DNA of 64,000 nucleotides from Pseudomonadota bacterium (GCA_021836225.1 JAKBJA010000133.1:186001-250000), one strand, 5' to 3'. Positions 44,210-53,413 are shown, numbered from the stretch's first letter. Notes: generated by a model from the sequence alone, not told the origin. Made by a program: numbers and translations.

Positions 44210-44893
44210 ATGAATTTTACCGCGCTGGGCTTGCCGGCATCACTGTTGCCCGAATCCTTTTATCTTGTCGGCTGGCTGGGGCTGGCCGTTCTGTTCTGGC
44301 GCTGGCTGATGTCGGGCGACTGGCGGCGGCTGGCCGAGCCGCAGTGGCTCAACCTGTTTCTCGGCGCCACGGTGGCCGTGCTGGCGCTGTGGCAGATCCG
44401 CACAGGCGTCAGGCCCGGGCTGGCATTTCACCTGTATGGGCTGGCGGCGCTGACGCTAATGTTCGGCTTCTGGCGCGCCACTTTTTCCGGTGTGCTGGTC
44501 CTGGTGGCGAACGCGGCCTTCGGGCGCGCAAGCTGGGGTGCGCTGGGCGTCGACGCGCTGCTGCTGGCAGCGTTGCCGGCGGCGGTGAGCTGGAACGTCT
44601 ACCGCTTCATCGAGCGGCGCCTGCCGAATCACTTTTTCATCTACGTGCTGGGCAACGGCTTTTTCGGTGCCGCGCTGTCGGCGGCGGCGATCGGCGTGGC
44701 GACCACCGCGCTGATGGCGCTGGCCGGCGCCTACCCGCTCGATTATTTGCTCACCCAATATACGCCGTATGCCACGATTTTACTCGGCTGGGCCGAAGCG
44801 TTTTCGACCGGCATGGCGGTGACGGTGATGGCGGTCTATCGCCCGGCCTGGCTGGAAACCTTCGATGACTCCAAATATATCCAGAACAAGTAG
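44210..44893 (+). CDS. CbiM-like energy-coupling factor permease family membrane protein
   Basis: 227 residues with six or so hydrophobic segments (LVGWLGLAVLFWRWLMSGDW, WLNLFLGATVAVLALW, HLYGLAALTLMFGFW and others). The pattern PNHFFIYVLGNGFFGAALSA and YPLDYLLTQYTPYATILLGW resembles proteins annotated as energy-coupling factor (CbiM) permeases, linked to Co/Ni uptake. The partner CbiQ/CbiO genes are absent. It overlaps hrpA by 29 bp at its 3' end. Confidence 0.7.
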   Translation: MNFTALGLPASLLPESFYLVGWLGLAVLFWRWLMSGDWRRLAEPQWLNLFLGATVAVLALWQIRTGVRPGLAFHLYGLAALTLMFGFWRATFSGVLVLVANAAFGRASWGALGVDALLLAALPAAVSWNVYRFIERRLPNHFFIYVLGNGFFGAALSAAAIGVATTALMALAGAYPLDYLLTQYTPYATILLGWAEAFSTGMAVTVMAVYRPAWLETFDDSKYIQNK

Positions 44894-47800
44894 CACCTTG
44901 CCTATCCAGTATCCCGACCTGCCGGTCAGCCAGCGCCGCGACGACATCATCGCAGCGCTGCGGAAAAACCGCGTGCTGATCCTGTGCGGCGAGACCGGCT
45001 CGGGCAAGACCACGCAGATTCCCAAGATGTGTCTGGAGGCGCGGCTTGGGTCGGAGGCGGCGCGCCCCGGCAGGCTGATCGGCTGCACCCAGCCGCGCCG
45101 CATCGCCGCGCGCTCGGTGGCGGCGCGCATCGCCCAGGAGCTCGGCGGCGAACTCGGCGGCCGGGTCGGCTACAAGGTGCGCTTCACCGACACCGTGCGC
45201 CACGACACCGCGATCAAGGTGATGACCGACGGCATCCTGCTGGCTGAAAGCCAGGGCGACCCGCTGCTCTCGCGCTACGACACCATCATCATCGACGAGG
45301 CGCACGAGCGCAGCCTCAACATCGATTTCCTGCTCGGCTACCTGAAGACGCTGGTGGAGAAGCGCGCCGACCTGCGCGTGGTCATCACCTCCGCCACCAT
45401 CGACGCCGAGCGCTTCTCCAGGCACTTCAACGACGCGCCGGTGATCGAGGTGTCGGGGCGCACCTATCCGGTGGAGATCCGCTGGCGCCCGATCGAACGT
45501 GAGGAGCCAGCCACCCCGGCCAAGAGCGAGCGCGAGAAAAAGGACAAGGACGCCCCCGACCAGATCGCCGCCATCCTCGACGCCACCGACGAACTGGCGC
45601 GCCTCGGACCCGGCGACATCCTGGTGTTCCTGCCCGGCGAGCGCGAGATCCGCGACACCGCCGAGGCGCTGCGCAAGCACCATCCGCCCGGCACCGAAAT
45701 CCTGCCGCTGTTCTCCCGCTTGTCGGTGGCCGAGCAGGACGCCATCTTCAGGCCGACCAGCGCCTTGCGCCGCATCGTGCTGGCGACCAACGTCGCCGAA
45801 ACCTCGCTGACCGTGCCCGGCATCCGCTACGTGATCGACCCCGGCACCGCACGGGTGAAGCGCTATTCGGCGCGCAACAAGGTCGAGCAGCTGCTGATCG
45901 AGAAAGTCTCGCAGGCCTCGGCCAACCAGCGCGCCGGCCGCTGCGGCCGGGTGGCCGACGGCGTCTGCATCCGCCTCTATGACGAGGCTGACTTCGGCAA
46001 TCGCCCGCGCTTCACCGATCCCGAACTGCTGCGCTCGTCGCTGGCCGGCGTGATCCTGCGCATGAAGTCGCTGGGCCTCGGCGACGTCGTCGGCTTTCCC
46101 TTCATTGACCCGCCGAGTTCACGGCTGGTGACCGACGGCTACCAGCTGCTGGCCGAACTGCATGCGCTCGACGAGCAAGGGCAGCTGACCAAGATCGGCA
46201 ACAAGCTCGCCAGGCTGCCACTCGACCCGCGCATCGCGCGCATGCTGCTGGCGGCGGAACAGCAGCGCTGCGTCAACGAGGTGCTGATCATCGCCAGCGC
46301 GCTGTCGGTGCAGGACCCGCGCGACCGTCCGATGGAGCGCGCGCAGGCAGCCGACGAGAAGCACAAATTATTTGCAGATGAGCGTTCCGACTTCATGGGC
46401 TGGTTGAAGCTGTGGCGCTGGTACGAGGAGCAGGTGGCGCACAAGAAGACCAACCGCCAGCTGCAGACGCTCTTGCAGGACCATTTCCTGTCGCCGCGGC
46501 GGATGCGCGAATGGCGCGACATCCACGGCCAGCTGCATGCGCAGGTCGCCGAGCTCGGACTGAAAGAAAACGACAAGGACGCCGGCTACGACACCATCCA
46601 TCAGGCCTTGCTGACTGGCCTGCTCGGCAACATCGGCTTCAAGTCGGACGACGCGAAAGGCCGTCCCAAGCCGGGCGAAGGCAACTACCAGGGCGCGCGC
46701 GGCATCAAGCTGTCGATCCACCCCGGTTCGGCGCTGGCGAAGAAGGGGCCCAAGTGGATCATGGCCGCCGAACTGACCGACACGGGCAGGCTGCTCGCGC
46801 GCACCGTCGCCGAGGTGCGGCCGGAATGGATCGAGGCAGCGGGACGTCATCTGCTGACGCGCATGTACATCGAGCCGCACTGGGAAAAGGACGGTGCGCG
46901 CGTGGCGGCGTTCGAGCGCGTGAGCCTGTACGGCATCACCCTGGTGCCGCGGCGCAAGATCCACTACGGGCCCATCGACCCGGACCTGTCGCGCGAGCTG
47001 TTCATCCGCGGCGCGCTGGTGGCGGGTGAATACGACACACGCGCGCCATGGTTCGCGCACAACCGTGCGCTGATCAAGGAGATCGAGGACCTCGAACACA
47101 AGGCGAGGAAGTCCGGCGTGTGGCTGGACGAGGAACGCATCTTCCGCGTGTTCGATGCGCGCATCCCGGCCGGCCTCCACAACGGCGCGGCCTTCGAGAC
47201 CTGGCGCCAGGAAGCCGAAACAGCCAACCCGAAAATCCTGTTCCTGCAACGCGAGGACATCCTCGGCGAGGGGCTCGGCGCCGACCATACGCTGTTCCCC
47301 GAGACGATGGCGGTCGATGGCGTGGCGTGCCAGCTCAAGTACCGCTTCGAGCCCGGCCACGCGCTCGACGGCGTAACGCTGCGCCTGCCGCTGTATCTGC
47401 TCAACCGCATCGAGGCCGCACAGGTCGACTGGCTGGTACCTGGCCTGATCCGGGAAAAACTGACCGCATTGCTGAAATTCCTGCCCAAGGACAAGCGCCG
47501 TCCGCTGATCCCGCTGCCCGATACGGTGACCACGTTTCTCGGCATGGCGAAGCCCGGCGAGCAGACGCTGACCGAGGCGCTGACCGGATTCATCCGCAGG
47601 AAGACCGGCGCCGACATCCATCCCGACGAGTGGAAGGGCGACCTGCCGGCGCACCTGAAAATGAATCTCAGCGTGATCGACGACAGTGGGCTGGAACTCG
47701 CCGGCGGCCGCGATCTCGCCGTGCTGCGCGAGCAACTCGGCGGCGCGGCGCGCATCACCTACGGCGGCGGTGCCGAGGACAGCGAATTCGAACGCACCGG

Positions 47801-48656
47801 GCTGGTCGAATGGAATTTCGGTGACCTCCCCGCGCAGGTGAAATTCAAGCGCGGCGGGCGCGAATTGATCGGCTATCCGGCGCTGGTCGACAACGGCGAG
47901 AGCGTCGACCTGCGGCTGCTCGATGCGGCCGACGTGGCGGAGATCGAAACCCGCCGCGGCATCGTGCGCCTGCTGCGGATCGCGCTGGTGGCGCAGTTCA
48001 AGCAGCTCGACAAGGACCTCGCGCGCGAAACCGCGCTGGCGCTGAAATTCCGCGGCTTCGGCAGCCCCGAGCAGCTGCGCGCGGCGCTCGTCGACGCGAT
48101 CGCCACCCGCGCACTGCTGGGCGACGACGACACGCCGCGCAGCCAGAAGGCATTCGACAAGCAGAAGGAACGCGCCAAACCGAGGATTGCCGTGGTGAAG
48201 CAGGCGCTCCTGCGCGACGCGGCGGAAATCCTCGACCTGCATGCGCAGGTGGCGGCACGGCTCAATGCCAAGCCGCAGTTCACTGCGGCGATGCGCGACG
48301 AGCACGCGCACCTGGCCGCGCTGGTGGCCGCCGACTTCATCACCGCCACGCCCTGGGCGCACCTGAAGGATTTGCCGCGTTACTTGAAAGGCATCCTCAA
48401 GCGGCTGGAGAAGCTGCCCGCCGCCGAGCAGCGCGACGCGCGCGGCATGGCCGGCGTGCTGACGCTGCAGAACAAATATCTGGCGCGGCGCGCGCAGGTG
48501 AAAGGCGAGGCGCCCGCGGCGCTGGACGATTTCCGCTGGCAGCTGGAGGAACTGCGCATTTCGCTGTTCGCGCAGGAACTGAAAACGCCGTATCCGGTGT
48601 CGGTCAAGCGTCTCGACAAGCTGTGGGACGAACTTGCCAGACAGCCGCTGAATTGA
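44865..48656 (+). CDS. hrpA: ATP-dependent RNA helicase HrpA
   Basis: 1263 residues, near the usual ~1300 for HrpA. DEAH-box helicase motifs: GETGSGKTTQIPKMCLEA (I), TQPRRIAARSVAARIA (Ia), IIDEAHERSLNIDF (II, DEAH), VITSATIDAERFS (III), FLPGEREIRDTA, VLATNVAETSLTVPGIRYV (V), and SANQRAGRCGRVADGVCIRL (VI). The C-terminal DUF3418-type region follows. ATG 44865 overlaps the previous gene; TTG 44898 is an alternative start. Confidence 0.95.
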   Translation: MTPNISRTSSTLPIQYPDLPVSQRRDDIIAALRKNRVLILCGETGSGKTTQIPKMCLEARLGSEAARPGRLIGCTQPRRIAARSVAARIAQELGGELGGRVGYKVRFTDTVRHDTAIKVMTDGILLAESQGDPLLSRYDTIIIDEAHERSLNIDFLLGYLKTLVEKRADLRVVITSATIDAERFSRHFNDAPVIEVSGRTYPVEIRWRPIEREEPATPAKSEREKKDKDAPDQIAAILDATDELARLGPGDILVFLPGEREIRDTAEALRKHHPPGTEILPLFSRLSVAEQDAIFRPTSALRRIVLATNVAETSLTVPGIRYVIDPGTARVKRYSARNKVEQLLIEKVSQASANQRAGRCGRVADGVCIRLYDEADFGNRPRFTDPELLRSSLAGVILRMKSLGLGDVVGFPFIDPPSSRLVTDGYQLLAELHALDEQGQLTKIGNKLARLPLDPRIARMLLAAEQQRCVNEVLIIASALSVQDPRDRPMERAQAADEKHKLFADERSDFMGWLKLWRWYEEQVAHKKTNRQLQTLLQDHFLSPRRMREWRDIHGQLHAQVAELGLKENDKDAGYDTIHQALLTGLLGNIGFKSDDAKGRPKPGEGNYQGARGIKLSIHPGSALAKKGPKWIMAAELTDTGRLLARTVAEVRPEWIEAAGRHLLTRMYIEPHWEKDGARVAAFERVSLYGITLVPRRKIHYGPIDPDLSRELFIRGALVAGEYDTRAPWFAHNRALIKEIEDLEHKARKSGVWLDEERIFRVFDARIPAGLHNGAAFETWRQEAETANPKILFLQREDILGEGLGADHTLFPETMAVDGVACQLKYRFEPGHALDGVTLRLPLYLLNRIEAAQVDWLVPGLIREKLTALLKFLPKDKRRPLIPLPDTVTTFLGMAKPGEQTLTEALTGFIRRKTGADIHPDEWKGDLPAHLKMNLSVIDDSGLELAGGRDLAVLREQLGGAARITYGGGAEDSEFERTGLVEWNFGDLPAQVKFKRGGRELIGYPALVDNGESVDLRLLDAADVAEIETRRGIVRLLRIALVAQFKQLDKDLARETALALKFRGFGSPEQLRAALVDAIATRALLGDDDTPRSQKAFDKQKERAKPRIAVVKQALLRDAAEILDLHAQVAARLNAKPQFTAAMRDEHAHLAALVAADFITATPWAHLKDLPRYLKGILKRLEKLPAAEQRDARGMAGVLTLQNKYLARRAQVKGEAPAALDDFRWQLEELRISLFAQELKTPYPVSVKRLDKLWDELARQPLN

Positions 48657-48669
48657 GTAGGGTTCGACT

Positions 48670-49245
48670 ATGAGCGAACGCATCTTAAATCTGCCGAACG
48701 TCATCACCCTGCTGCGCCTGGCTGCCGTGCCGGGCGTAGCGTGGCTGATCCTGCAGCAGCGCTGGGAAGCTGCCTGCTGGCTGTTTCTGGCGGCCGCGGT
48801 ATCGGATGGCATCGACGGCCTGCTGGCACGCTGGCTCAATCAGCTGACCCAGCTGGGCGCCGCGCTCGACACCGTTGCCGACAAGGCGCTGGGCGTGGTG
48901 ACGCTGGTGATGCTGACGCAGGCGGAGGCGATCCCGCTGTGGGTGACGCTGGCGATCCTGCTGCGCGACACCGTCATCGTGCTGGGCGCGCTGAGCTACC
49001 GCGGGCTGGCAGGGCACCTGGAAATCCACCCGACCTGGCTCGGCAAGACGCACATGTTCGCCGAGTTCGCGCTGCTGGCACTGGTGCTGGGTGGACTGGC
49101 CGGGCTGCTGGCGCTGGGCGACTGGCAGCTGCCGTTGTTCGTCGGCGTGTTCGCCATCGCCGTGACGTCTGGCGTGCAGTATGTGTGGATCTGGAGCGCC
49201 AAGGCGCGCCGCGAACGCGAGGCGATCCGCCTCAAGCCGCATTGA
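48670..49245 (+). CDS. CDP-alcohol phosphatidyltransferase family protein
   Basis: 191 residues, polytopic. The catalytic motif D-x2-D-G-x2-A-R-x8-G-x3-D-x3-D is complete in SDGIDGLLARWLNQLTQLGA then ALDTVADKA. This fits phosphatidylglycerophosphate synthase-like or cardiolipin synthase (CDP-DAG) enzymes. The second family member in this window, pssA, has the same motif; this one is shorter. Product is uncertain. It begins 13 bp after hrpA. Confidence 0.87.
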   Translation: MSERILNLPNVITLLRLAAVPGVAWLILQQRWEAACWLFLAAAVSDGIDGLLARWLNQLTQLGAALDTVADKALGVVTLVMLTQAEAIPLWVTLAILLRDTVIVLGALSYRGLAGHLEIHPTWLGKTHMFAEFALLALVLGGLAGLLALGDWQLPLFVGVFAIAVTSGVQYVWIWSAKARREREAIRLKPH

Positions 49246-49283
49246 TTCGTTTCACTTGGGCGTGAAATTGGCGTTAACACGCC

Positions 49284-50522
49284 CTAGAACGGCAGGCAGC
49301 TCTGACGTTCCGACTCGCAGCCGGATTTGACCCGGTACATGGCGGCGTCGGCCGCCCGGATCAGCGCGTCTTCGTCGCTGCCGTCGTCGGGGTAGAGCGA
49401 CTGGCCAATGCTGGCGTCAATTTCCAGGTGCAGGTCGCCAAAGCGGGTGGTGTGCGCCAGGCTTTGTTCGATCTTGAGCGCGGCAGCAATGCAGTCTTGG
49501 CTCCCCAGCACGCCTTCGAGCAACACCACGAATTCGTCTCCGCCCAGACGCGCTACCGAGTCCGATTCGCGCACGCAGTCGAGCAGCCGTTGCGAAACCT
49601 CCATCAACACGGCATCGCCGACATGATGGCCGTGCCGGTCGTTGATGTCCTTGAAGCGATCCAGATCCACATACAGGATGCCCACCTTGCCGCCATAGCG
49701 GGCGGCATGGCGGATCGCCCGTTGCAGCCGGTCATAGAACAGCCGCCGGTTGGCCAGCCCGGTCAGCGGATCATGGGTGGCCTCTTCACGCAGCGCGGCG
49801 CGCGACTGTTCCAGCTCGGTCATCTGGTCACGTATCTGTTGTGACTTCAGGCCGAGCTTGCGTATCGCGTACCAGGCGATCAGCAAGGCCAGTATGATGG
49901 CCGCGAGGCCGAATGCCAGCGTAAGAAAAAGCGCGCGCCGGTAGGTCTGTTGTGCCTGCTGCTGGGCGGCCTGGTTGGCGCGCTGATAGGCGTTGCGCAT
50001 ATCCGCCAGTTGCAGGTTGAAGGCTTCCTGGAGGGGAATGGCTTCGCGCGCCAGCACCTCGCGTGCCTCGGCCTGGCGATTGGCATAGAGCAGATCGATC
50101 ACGCGTTCCTGCACCGCCTGGATATGCCTGACCAGTTCGGTCTGGGCATCGAAGTTGCGTTGCTCGATGGTGGTGAACCCGAGCGCGCGCAGCGCATCGC
50201 GCCCTTGCCCGACGAGAAAGCCTGCATGGTTGAAGTTCAGGAAAAGGACATCGCGTTCGAACGGGTCGTCGGCCAGGACCATGCGGAACAGGCTGTCGGT
50301 GCGGATATGCGCCGCCACCTGGGTTTGCGTGATGAGGTCGATCTTGCGATTGTGGTGCTCGACCACGACGTCCAGCTGGCTGCCCAGCGCTTCGAGCTGT
50401 AGCAGACTGTTCAGCACCAGGCCGCAGATCAGCGCGATCAGGGCGACAAAGGCGGTTACGATGAGGGGGGAAACCCCTCTGTGCGTGGGCTTGGGATTCG
50501 TGGGGGGCGGATGCTCAGGCAC
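49284..50522 (-). CDS. Membrane-bound diguanylate cyclase (GGDEF)
   Basis: 412 residues from GTG 50522, overlapping the peroxiredoxin stop by 8 bp. Membrane helix 1 (PLIVTAFVALIALICGLVLN), a ~150-residue periplasmic helical region (MCP four-helix-bundle-like), helix 2 (ALFLTLAFGLAAIILALLIA), then GGDEF domain: THDPLTGLANRR, VDLDRFKDINDRHGHHVGD, RLGGDEFVVL. The I-site RESD is 5 residues before GGDEF, so product inhibition is expected. It should make c-di-GMP in response to a periplasmic signal. Confidence 0.9.
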   Translation of the reverse strand: MPEHPPPTNPKPTHRGVSPLIVTAFVALIALICGLVLNSLLQLEALGSQLDVVVEHHNRKIDLITQTQVAAHIRTDSLFRMVLADDPFERDVLFLNFNHAGFLVGQGRDALRALGFTTIEQRNFDAQTELVRHIQAVQERVIDLLYANRQAEAREVLAREAIPLQEAFNLQLADMRNAYQRANQAAQQQAQQTYRRALFLTLAFGLAAIILALLIAWYAIRKLGLKSQQIRDQMTELEQSRAALREEATHDPLTGLANRRLFYDRLQRAIRHAARYGGKVGILYVDLDRFKDINDRHGHHVGDAVLMEVSQRLLDCVRESDSVARLGGDEFVVLLEGVLGSQDCIAAALKIEQSLAHTTRFGDLHLEIDASIGQSLYPDDGSDEDALIRAADAAMYRVKSGCESERQSCLPF

Positions 50523-51090
50523 GGCCGGGTGGCGAGAAAACTTGCGTGGCACGGGCGCGCTGCAAAGCCAGCAGGGTATCCCTGACCTCTTCGGCGTGTC
50601 GCGCGGGATCGACATGGTCGAAGCGTGCTGCAATGCGCCCGTCCGGCGCAATGATGAACGTGTGGCGACGGGCAAAACGCACCAATCCCAGATTGAGCAG
50701 GCTGTCGTAGGCCGCGGCGGTGCGTCCGTCCGGATCGGACAGCAAGGGAAACGGCAGTCCGTATTTGCGGGAAAACGCGGCATGCGACCGGGCGCTGTCG
50801 ACGCTGACGCCCACCACGGCCGCATCGAGTTTGCCCAGCGTGCCGATGTCGTCGCGGAAACGGCAGGCTTCCCGGGTGCATACCGGCGTGTCGTCGCGGG
50901 GGTAGAAATACAGCACCAGCCAGCGCCCGGCGTAATCGCCCAGACGATGAATCCGGCCGTTCTGGTCCGGCAATGCGAAATCCGGCGCAGCGCTGCCTTC
51001 CATCCGCTGCGTGCCGGGTCTCAGCATCCAGAAAGCCGCGCTCGCGGCCAGCAGCAGCACCGCCAGTACGCCCATTATCATTTTGAACAT
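50515..51090 (-). CDS. Membrane-anchored peroxiredoxin (BCP/AhpC-TSA family)
   Basis: 191 residues. N-terminal helix MIMGVLAVLLLAASAAFWML as anchor/signal; thioredoxin-fold peroxidase with APDFALPDQNGRIHRL, VLYFYPRDDTPVCTREACRF (peroxidatic and nearby resolving Cys, 5 residues apart as in BCP), and SVDSARSHAAFSRKYGLPFP. It reduces peroxides near the inner membrane. It is coupled to the cyclase gene. Confidence 0.88.
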   Translation of the reverse strand: MFKMIMGVLAVLLLAASAAFWMLRPGTQRMEGSAAPDFALPDQNGRIHRLGDYAGRWLVLYFYPRDDTPVCTREACRFRDDIGTLGKLDAAVVGVSVDSARSHAAFSRKYGLPFPLLSDPDGRTAAAYDSLLNLGLVRFARRHTFIIAPDGRIAARFDHVDPARHAEEVRDTLLALQRARATQVFSPPGRA

Positions 51091-51189
51091 AAAGCTCTCC
51101 TACATCGCATCATAGACCGGCCTGCGGCCGGCAGGGTGGGTTTGCGATCGCTCGTTAATCCACGCGCCATTCGGTAGAATGCGCGCCAC

Positions 51190-51265
51190 GCCCCGGTAGC
51201 TCAGTGGATAGAGCAACCCCCTCCTAAGGGGTAGGTCGGACGTTCGATTCGTCTTCGGGGCGCCA
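51190..51265 (+). tRNA. tRNA-Arg (anticodon CCT)
   Basis: 76 nt including encoded CCA. Acceptor GCCCCGG pairs with TCGGGGC (one G-T); D arm TAGCTCAGTGGATAGAGCA; anticodon loop CTCCTAA between ACCCC and GGGGT; T loop TTCGATTC. It reads AGG codons. Confidence 0.95.
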
Positions 51266-51784
51266 GTAAATACGGTGCATTTGCGCTGAGTTTCCGTTCT
51301 TGGGGTCGTGTTCCTAATAGCGGTCGGACGAGCGAAGGCCCGCTTCTTACGACCCGAGAACCTGATGCGCGCGGTTCTGTAAAAGGTATTTCTCGAACTC
51401 GTGGCTGTGTGCACGGCGGTCTGCCTTCGTCGGCTTGGCCGGTGGGTCCAGGTACATGTAAATGTAAAAATGATGCCGTCCGTTAGATGTCTGCTGGGCC
51501 AGTCCGCTACCTCGGCTAGGGACAGCAATCCAACGCGCTGCGTAGACAGGCAACGAATGCGATGTAGTAGGTGGGGCTATGGGGACTGGAGTTTTGGAGA
51601 GATGGACAGTTCGAGATTCAGGTTTCAGGCGGCTTCGCTGCTACGGCGATTGGGCGTTTAGATGTAGCGGTTCAGCGTGACCGGGCAGTAAATCGATTCG
51701 CTTCGTGGTCTCAAATCGACTCTCATGAAATCAGAGCCTTATGCCAATGAGAACAAGCTGGCCGCCAGCTTTGGAATTCGAGAA
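51266..51784. other. Gene-poor region after tRNA-Arg
   Basis: No gene I can support across 519 bp. A minus-strand frame of up to 68 codons (51553-51347) contains NGRHHFYIYMYLDPPAKPTK and EFEKYLLQNRAHQVLGS, protein-like but without a clear start; it may be the remnant of something inserted next to the tRNA. The region is mixed in GC and has no repeat of the tRNA 3' end that I could find. Confidence 0.4.
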
Positions 51785-51802
51785 TGTCGAATAATTTTAC
51801 AT
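51785..51802 (+). promoter_or_regulatory. Candidate PEP-CTERM box (enhancer-like element) 2
   Basis: TGTCGAATAATTTTACAT, 14/18 identical to the element at 40633-40650. Its centre is 62.5 bp from the start of the -24/-12 promoter. Confidence 0.6.
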
Positions 51803-51855
51803 ACGCCAGCCATGGCAAAGTGGCATACTCATTGAAAACAATGGCTTGTGATCCA

Positions 51856-51870
51856 TGGAACATGGTTTGC
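51856..51870 (+). promoter_or_regulatory. Sigma-54 type -24/-12 promoter of the second PEP-CTERM gene
   Basis: TGGAACATGGTTTGC, GG-N10-GC, with the same TTTGCTT right edge as at 40767. It is 70 bp before the GTG start. Confidence 0.65.
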
Positions 51871-51940
51871 TTATGGCGTGCTGCAAAATGCGATAGCGTG
51901 TTGTACAGACAGAATAATTTTCAACTGGAGGATACAAATC

Positions 51941-52915
51941 GTGCCAAGGATCCCGAAGGGCTGCCGCATGGCGGCAAAAGTGTCGTTGTGCGGCATCAAT
52001 CCATCGCGTACCCGTCTAGTTGCCGCCGCATTGGCAATGGCTTCGGGCTTTCTGTCGGCTCCGGCCCATGCGCTGACGTTCAATGTCACCTATGACTCCA
52101 GTGTCGGCAGCGCGCCTTCGGGTTTCCAGTCGGCTTTTCAGAATGCCATCAGCTTTTATGAGGCAAGCTTCAGCAACCCGATCGCCATCAATCTCAATGT
52201 GGGCTGGGGGACACTTAATGGGCAAGCGTTCACGGGGCTGGGTGGAACCCAATACTATGCCCTCGCTCCGAGATATTCCGATGTAAGAAATGCCCTGTTA
52301 GGCGCGGGTGCGCCGGGCTCGCAGACCTTGCCCGCTTCCGCTCCCGGCGGACTCGCGATGCAGATCAGCACCGCCAACGCCAAGGCCCTGGGACTTAACG
52401 TGGCGGGGCCGCCGACCAGCACCGATGCCTTCATAGGTTTCGGCAGTTCGTTTTCCTACGACTTTGATCCCAGCAATGGCGTGGCGTCCGGCACCTTCGA
52501 CTTCACAGGCGTCGCGGAGCATGAAATCTCTGAGGCGATGGGACGCTTCAGTTCCTTGCCATCGGGCAGGTTGTCCGTGCAGGACCTCTACCGCTATACG
52601 GCGCCCGGCGTGCGCGACCTGAGCGGCACCTCTGCCTATTTTTCCGTGGATGGCGGCGTGACGAACATCAATACTTTCAATAGTACGGCTGGCGGTGACG
52701 TGGGCGACTGGGCCCTGTCGGCGGGCCACGACTCCTTCGATGCTTTCGTATATTCGGGTGTGAAGAACCCGGTCTCGGCGGGCGACCTCACCCTGATGGC
52801 GAGCCTGGGTTACACGCTCGCCGCGCCGGTTCCGGAGCCGTCTGAAGCTGCCTTCATGCTTGCGGGCCTCGGCCTTTTGGGGTGGCGCTACCGCAGCAGG
52901 CACAAGGCCGCCTAA
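51941..52915 (+). CDS. PEP-CTERM metalloprotease-like protein (NF038122-like)
   Basis: 324 residues from GTG 51941, chosen for CTGGAGGATACAAATC directly upstream; ATG 51968 is an internal alternative. Signal region LVAAALAMASGFLSAPAHA, then an exported domain with the metal-binding-like motif GVAEHEISEAMGR (HExxE), as in a PEP-CTERM metalloprotease family (NF038122, name from memory). The sorting tail is VPEPSEAAFMLAGLGLLGWR with basic RSRHKAA. It would be exported and cleaved by an exosortase. Same cis-elements as the gene at 40832. Confidence 0.85.
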   Translation: MPRIPKGCRMAAKVSLCGINPSRTRLVAAALAMASGFLSAPAHALTFNVTYDSSVGSAPSGFQSAFQNAISFYEASFSNPIAINLNVGWGTLNGQAFTGLGGTQYYALAPRYSDVRNALLGAGAPGSQTLPASAPGGLAMQISTANAKALGLNVAGPPTSTDAFIGFGSSFSYDFDPSNGVASGTFDFTGVAEHEISEAMGRFSSLPSGRLSVQDLYRYTAPGVRDLSGTSAYFSVDGGVTNINTFNSTAGGDVGDWALSAGHDSFDAFVYSGVKNPVSAGDLTLMASLGYTLAAPVPEPSEAAFMLAGLGLLGWRYRSRHKAA

Positions 52916-52921
52916 ATGAAA

Positions 52922-52949
52922 ATAGCGGCCTTGGCCGCTATATTTTTTT
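52922..52949 (+). terminator. Rho-independent terminator
   Basis: ATAGCGGCC-TT-GGCCGCTAT stem then a T-rich run, just after the PEP-CTERM gene. Confidence 0.88.
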
Positions 52950-53013
52950 ACATCTGATTTTTTTATCGCAATCCGGGAAGGACTGGATCTTGAGCACCTT
53001 ACGGGGAGTAAGG

Positions 53014-53089
53014 TGGCGTCCCCACGGGGATTCGAACCCCGGTTACCGCCGTGAAAGGGCGATGTCCTAGGCCTCTAGACGATGGGGAC
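53014..53089 (-). tRNA. tRNA-Glu (anticodon TTC)
   Basis: 76 nt with encoded CCA on the minus strand. Acceptor GTCCCCA / TGGGGAC, anticodon loop CTTTCAC, T loop TTCGAATC. Confidence 0.95.
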
Positions 53090-53135
53090 CCGGACGACGG
53101 TGTGAACCGCCAACTTTACTGCCCGGCTTGCGCCG

Positions 53136-53321
53136 TTACTGCTTGTTGGAAAGCTGCGTCAGGACAACGCCGAGCATCAAACCGACGAAACCCAATGGTA
53201 CCAGCGAGAGCCACGTCTGGGCGTTCCCGCTGCCATGCAGCATTTCCCAAAAACCAACAATTATTCCGACTACACTCAGAATCAACCCCAGCAGCGTGGT
53301 GATGATGCCAAGCTTGTGCAT
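53136..53321 (-). CDS. Small two-helix membrane protein
   Basis: 61 residues. Helix 1 is LGIITTLLGLILSVVGIIVG, then a short polar loop (FWEMLHGSGNAQTW) and helix 2 LSLVPLGFVGLMLGVVLTQL. The ATG follows CAGGATGC, a weak Shine-Dalgarno. It sits between two tRNA genes and may be transcribed with tRNA-Ala. No family recognised. Confidence 0.55.
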   Translation of the reverse strand: MHKLGIITTLLGLILSVVGIIVGFWEMLHGSGNAQTWLSLVPLGFVGLMLGVVLTQLSNKQ

Positions 53322-53337
53322 CGTGCATCCTGTTAGT

Positions 53338-53413
<76 letters not shown>

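Noticed and set aside
46368..48839. Long open frame (823 codons) on the minus strand across hrpA
   Set aside because: Mirror frame of a high-GC gene; the plus strand has complete DEAH-helicase motifs, the minus translation is His/Arg/Gln-rich with no domain.
51856..51940. ATG 51848 as start of the second PEP-CTERM gene
   Set aside because: That start overlaps the sigma-54 promoter and adds non-signal residues; GTG 51941 has a strong Shine-Dalgarno and a proper signal peptide follows.
52940..52962. TTTTTTTACATCTG downstream of the second PEP-CTERM gene as another PEP-CTERM box
   Set aside because: It lacks the TGTCG half and is the T run of a terminator.
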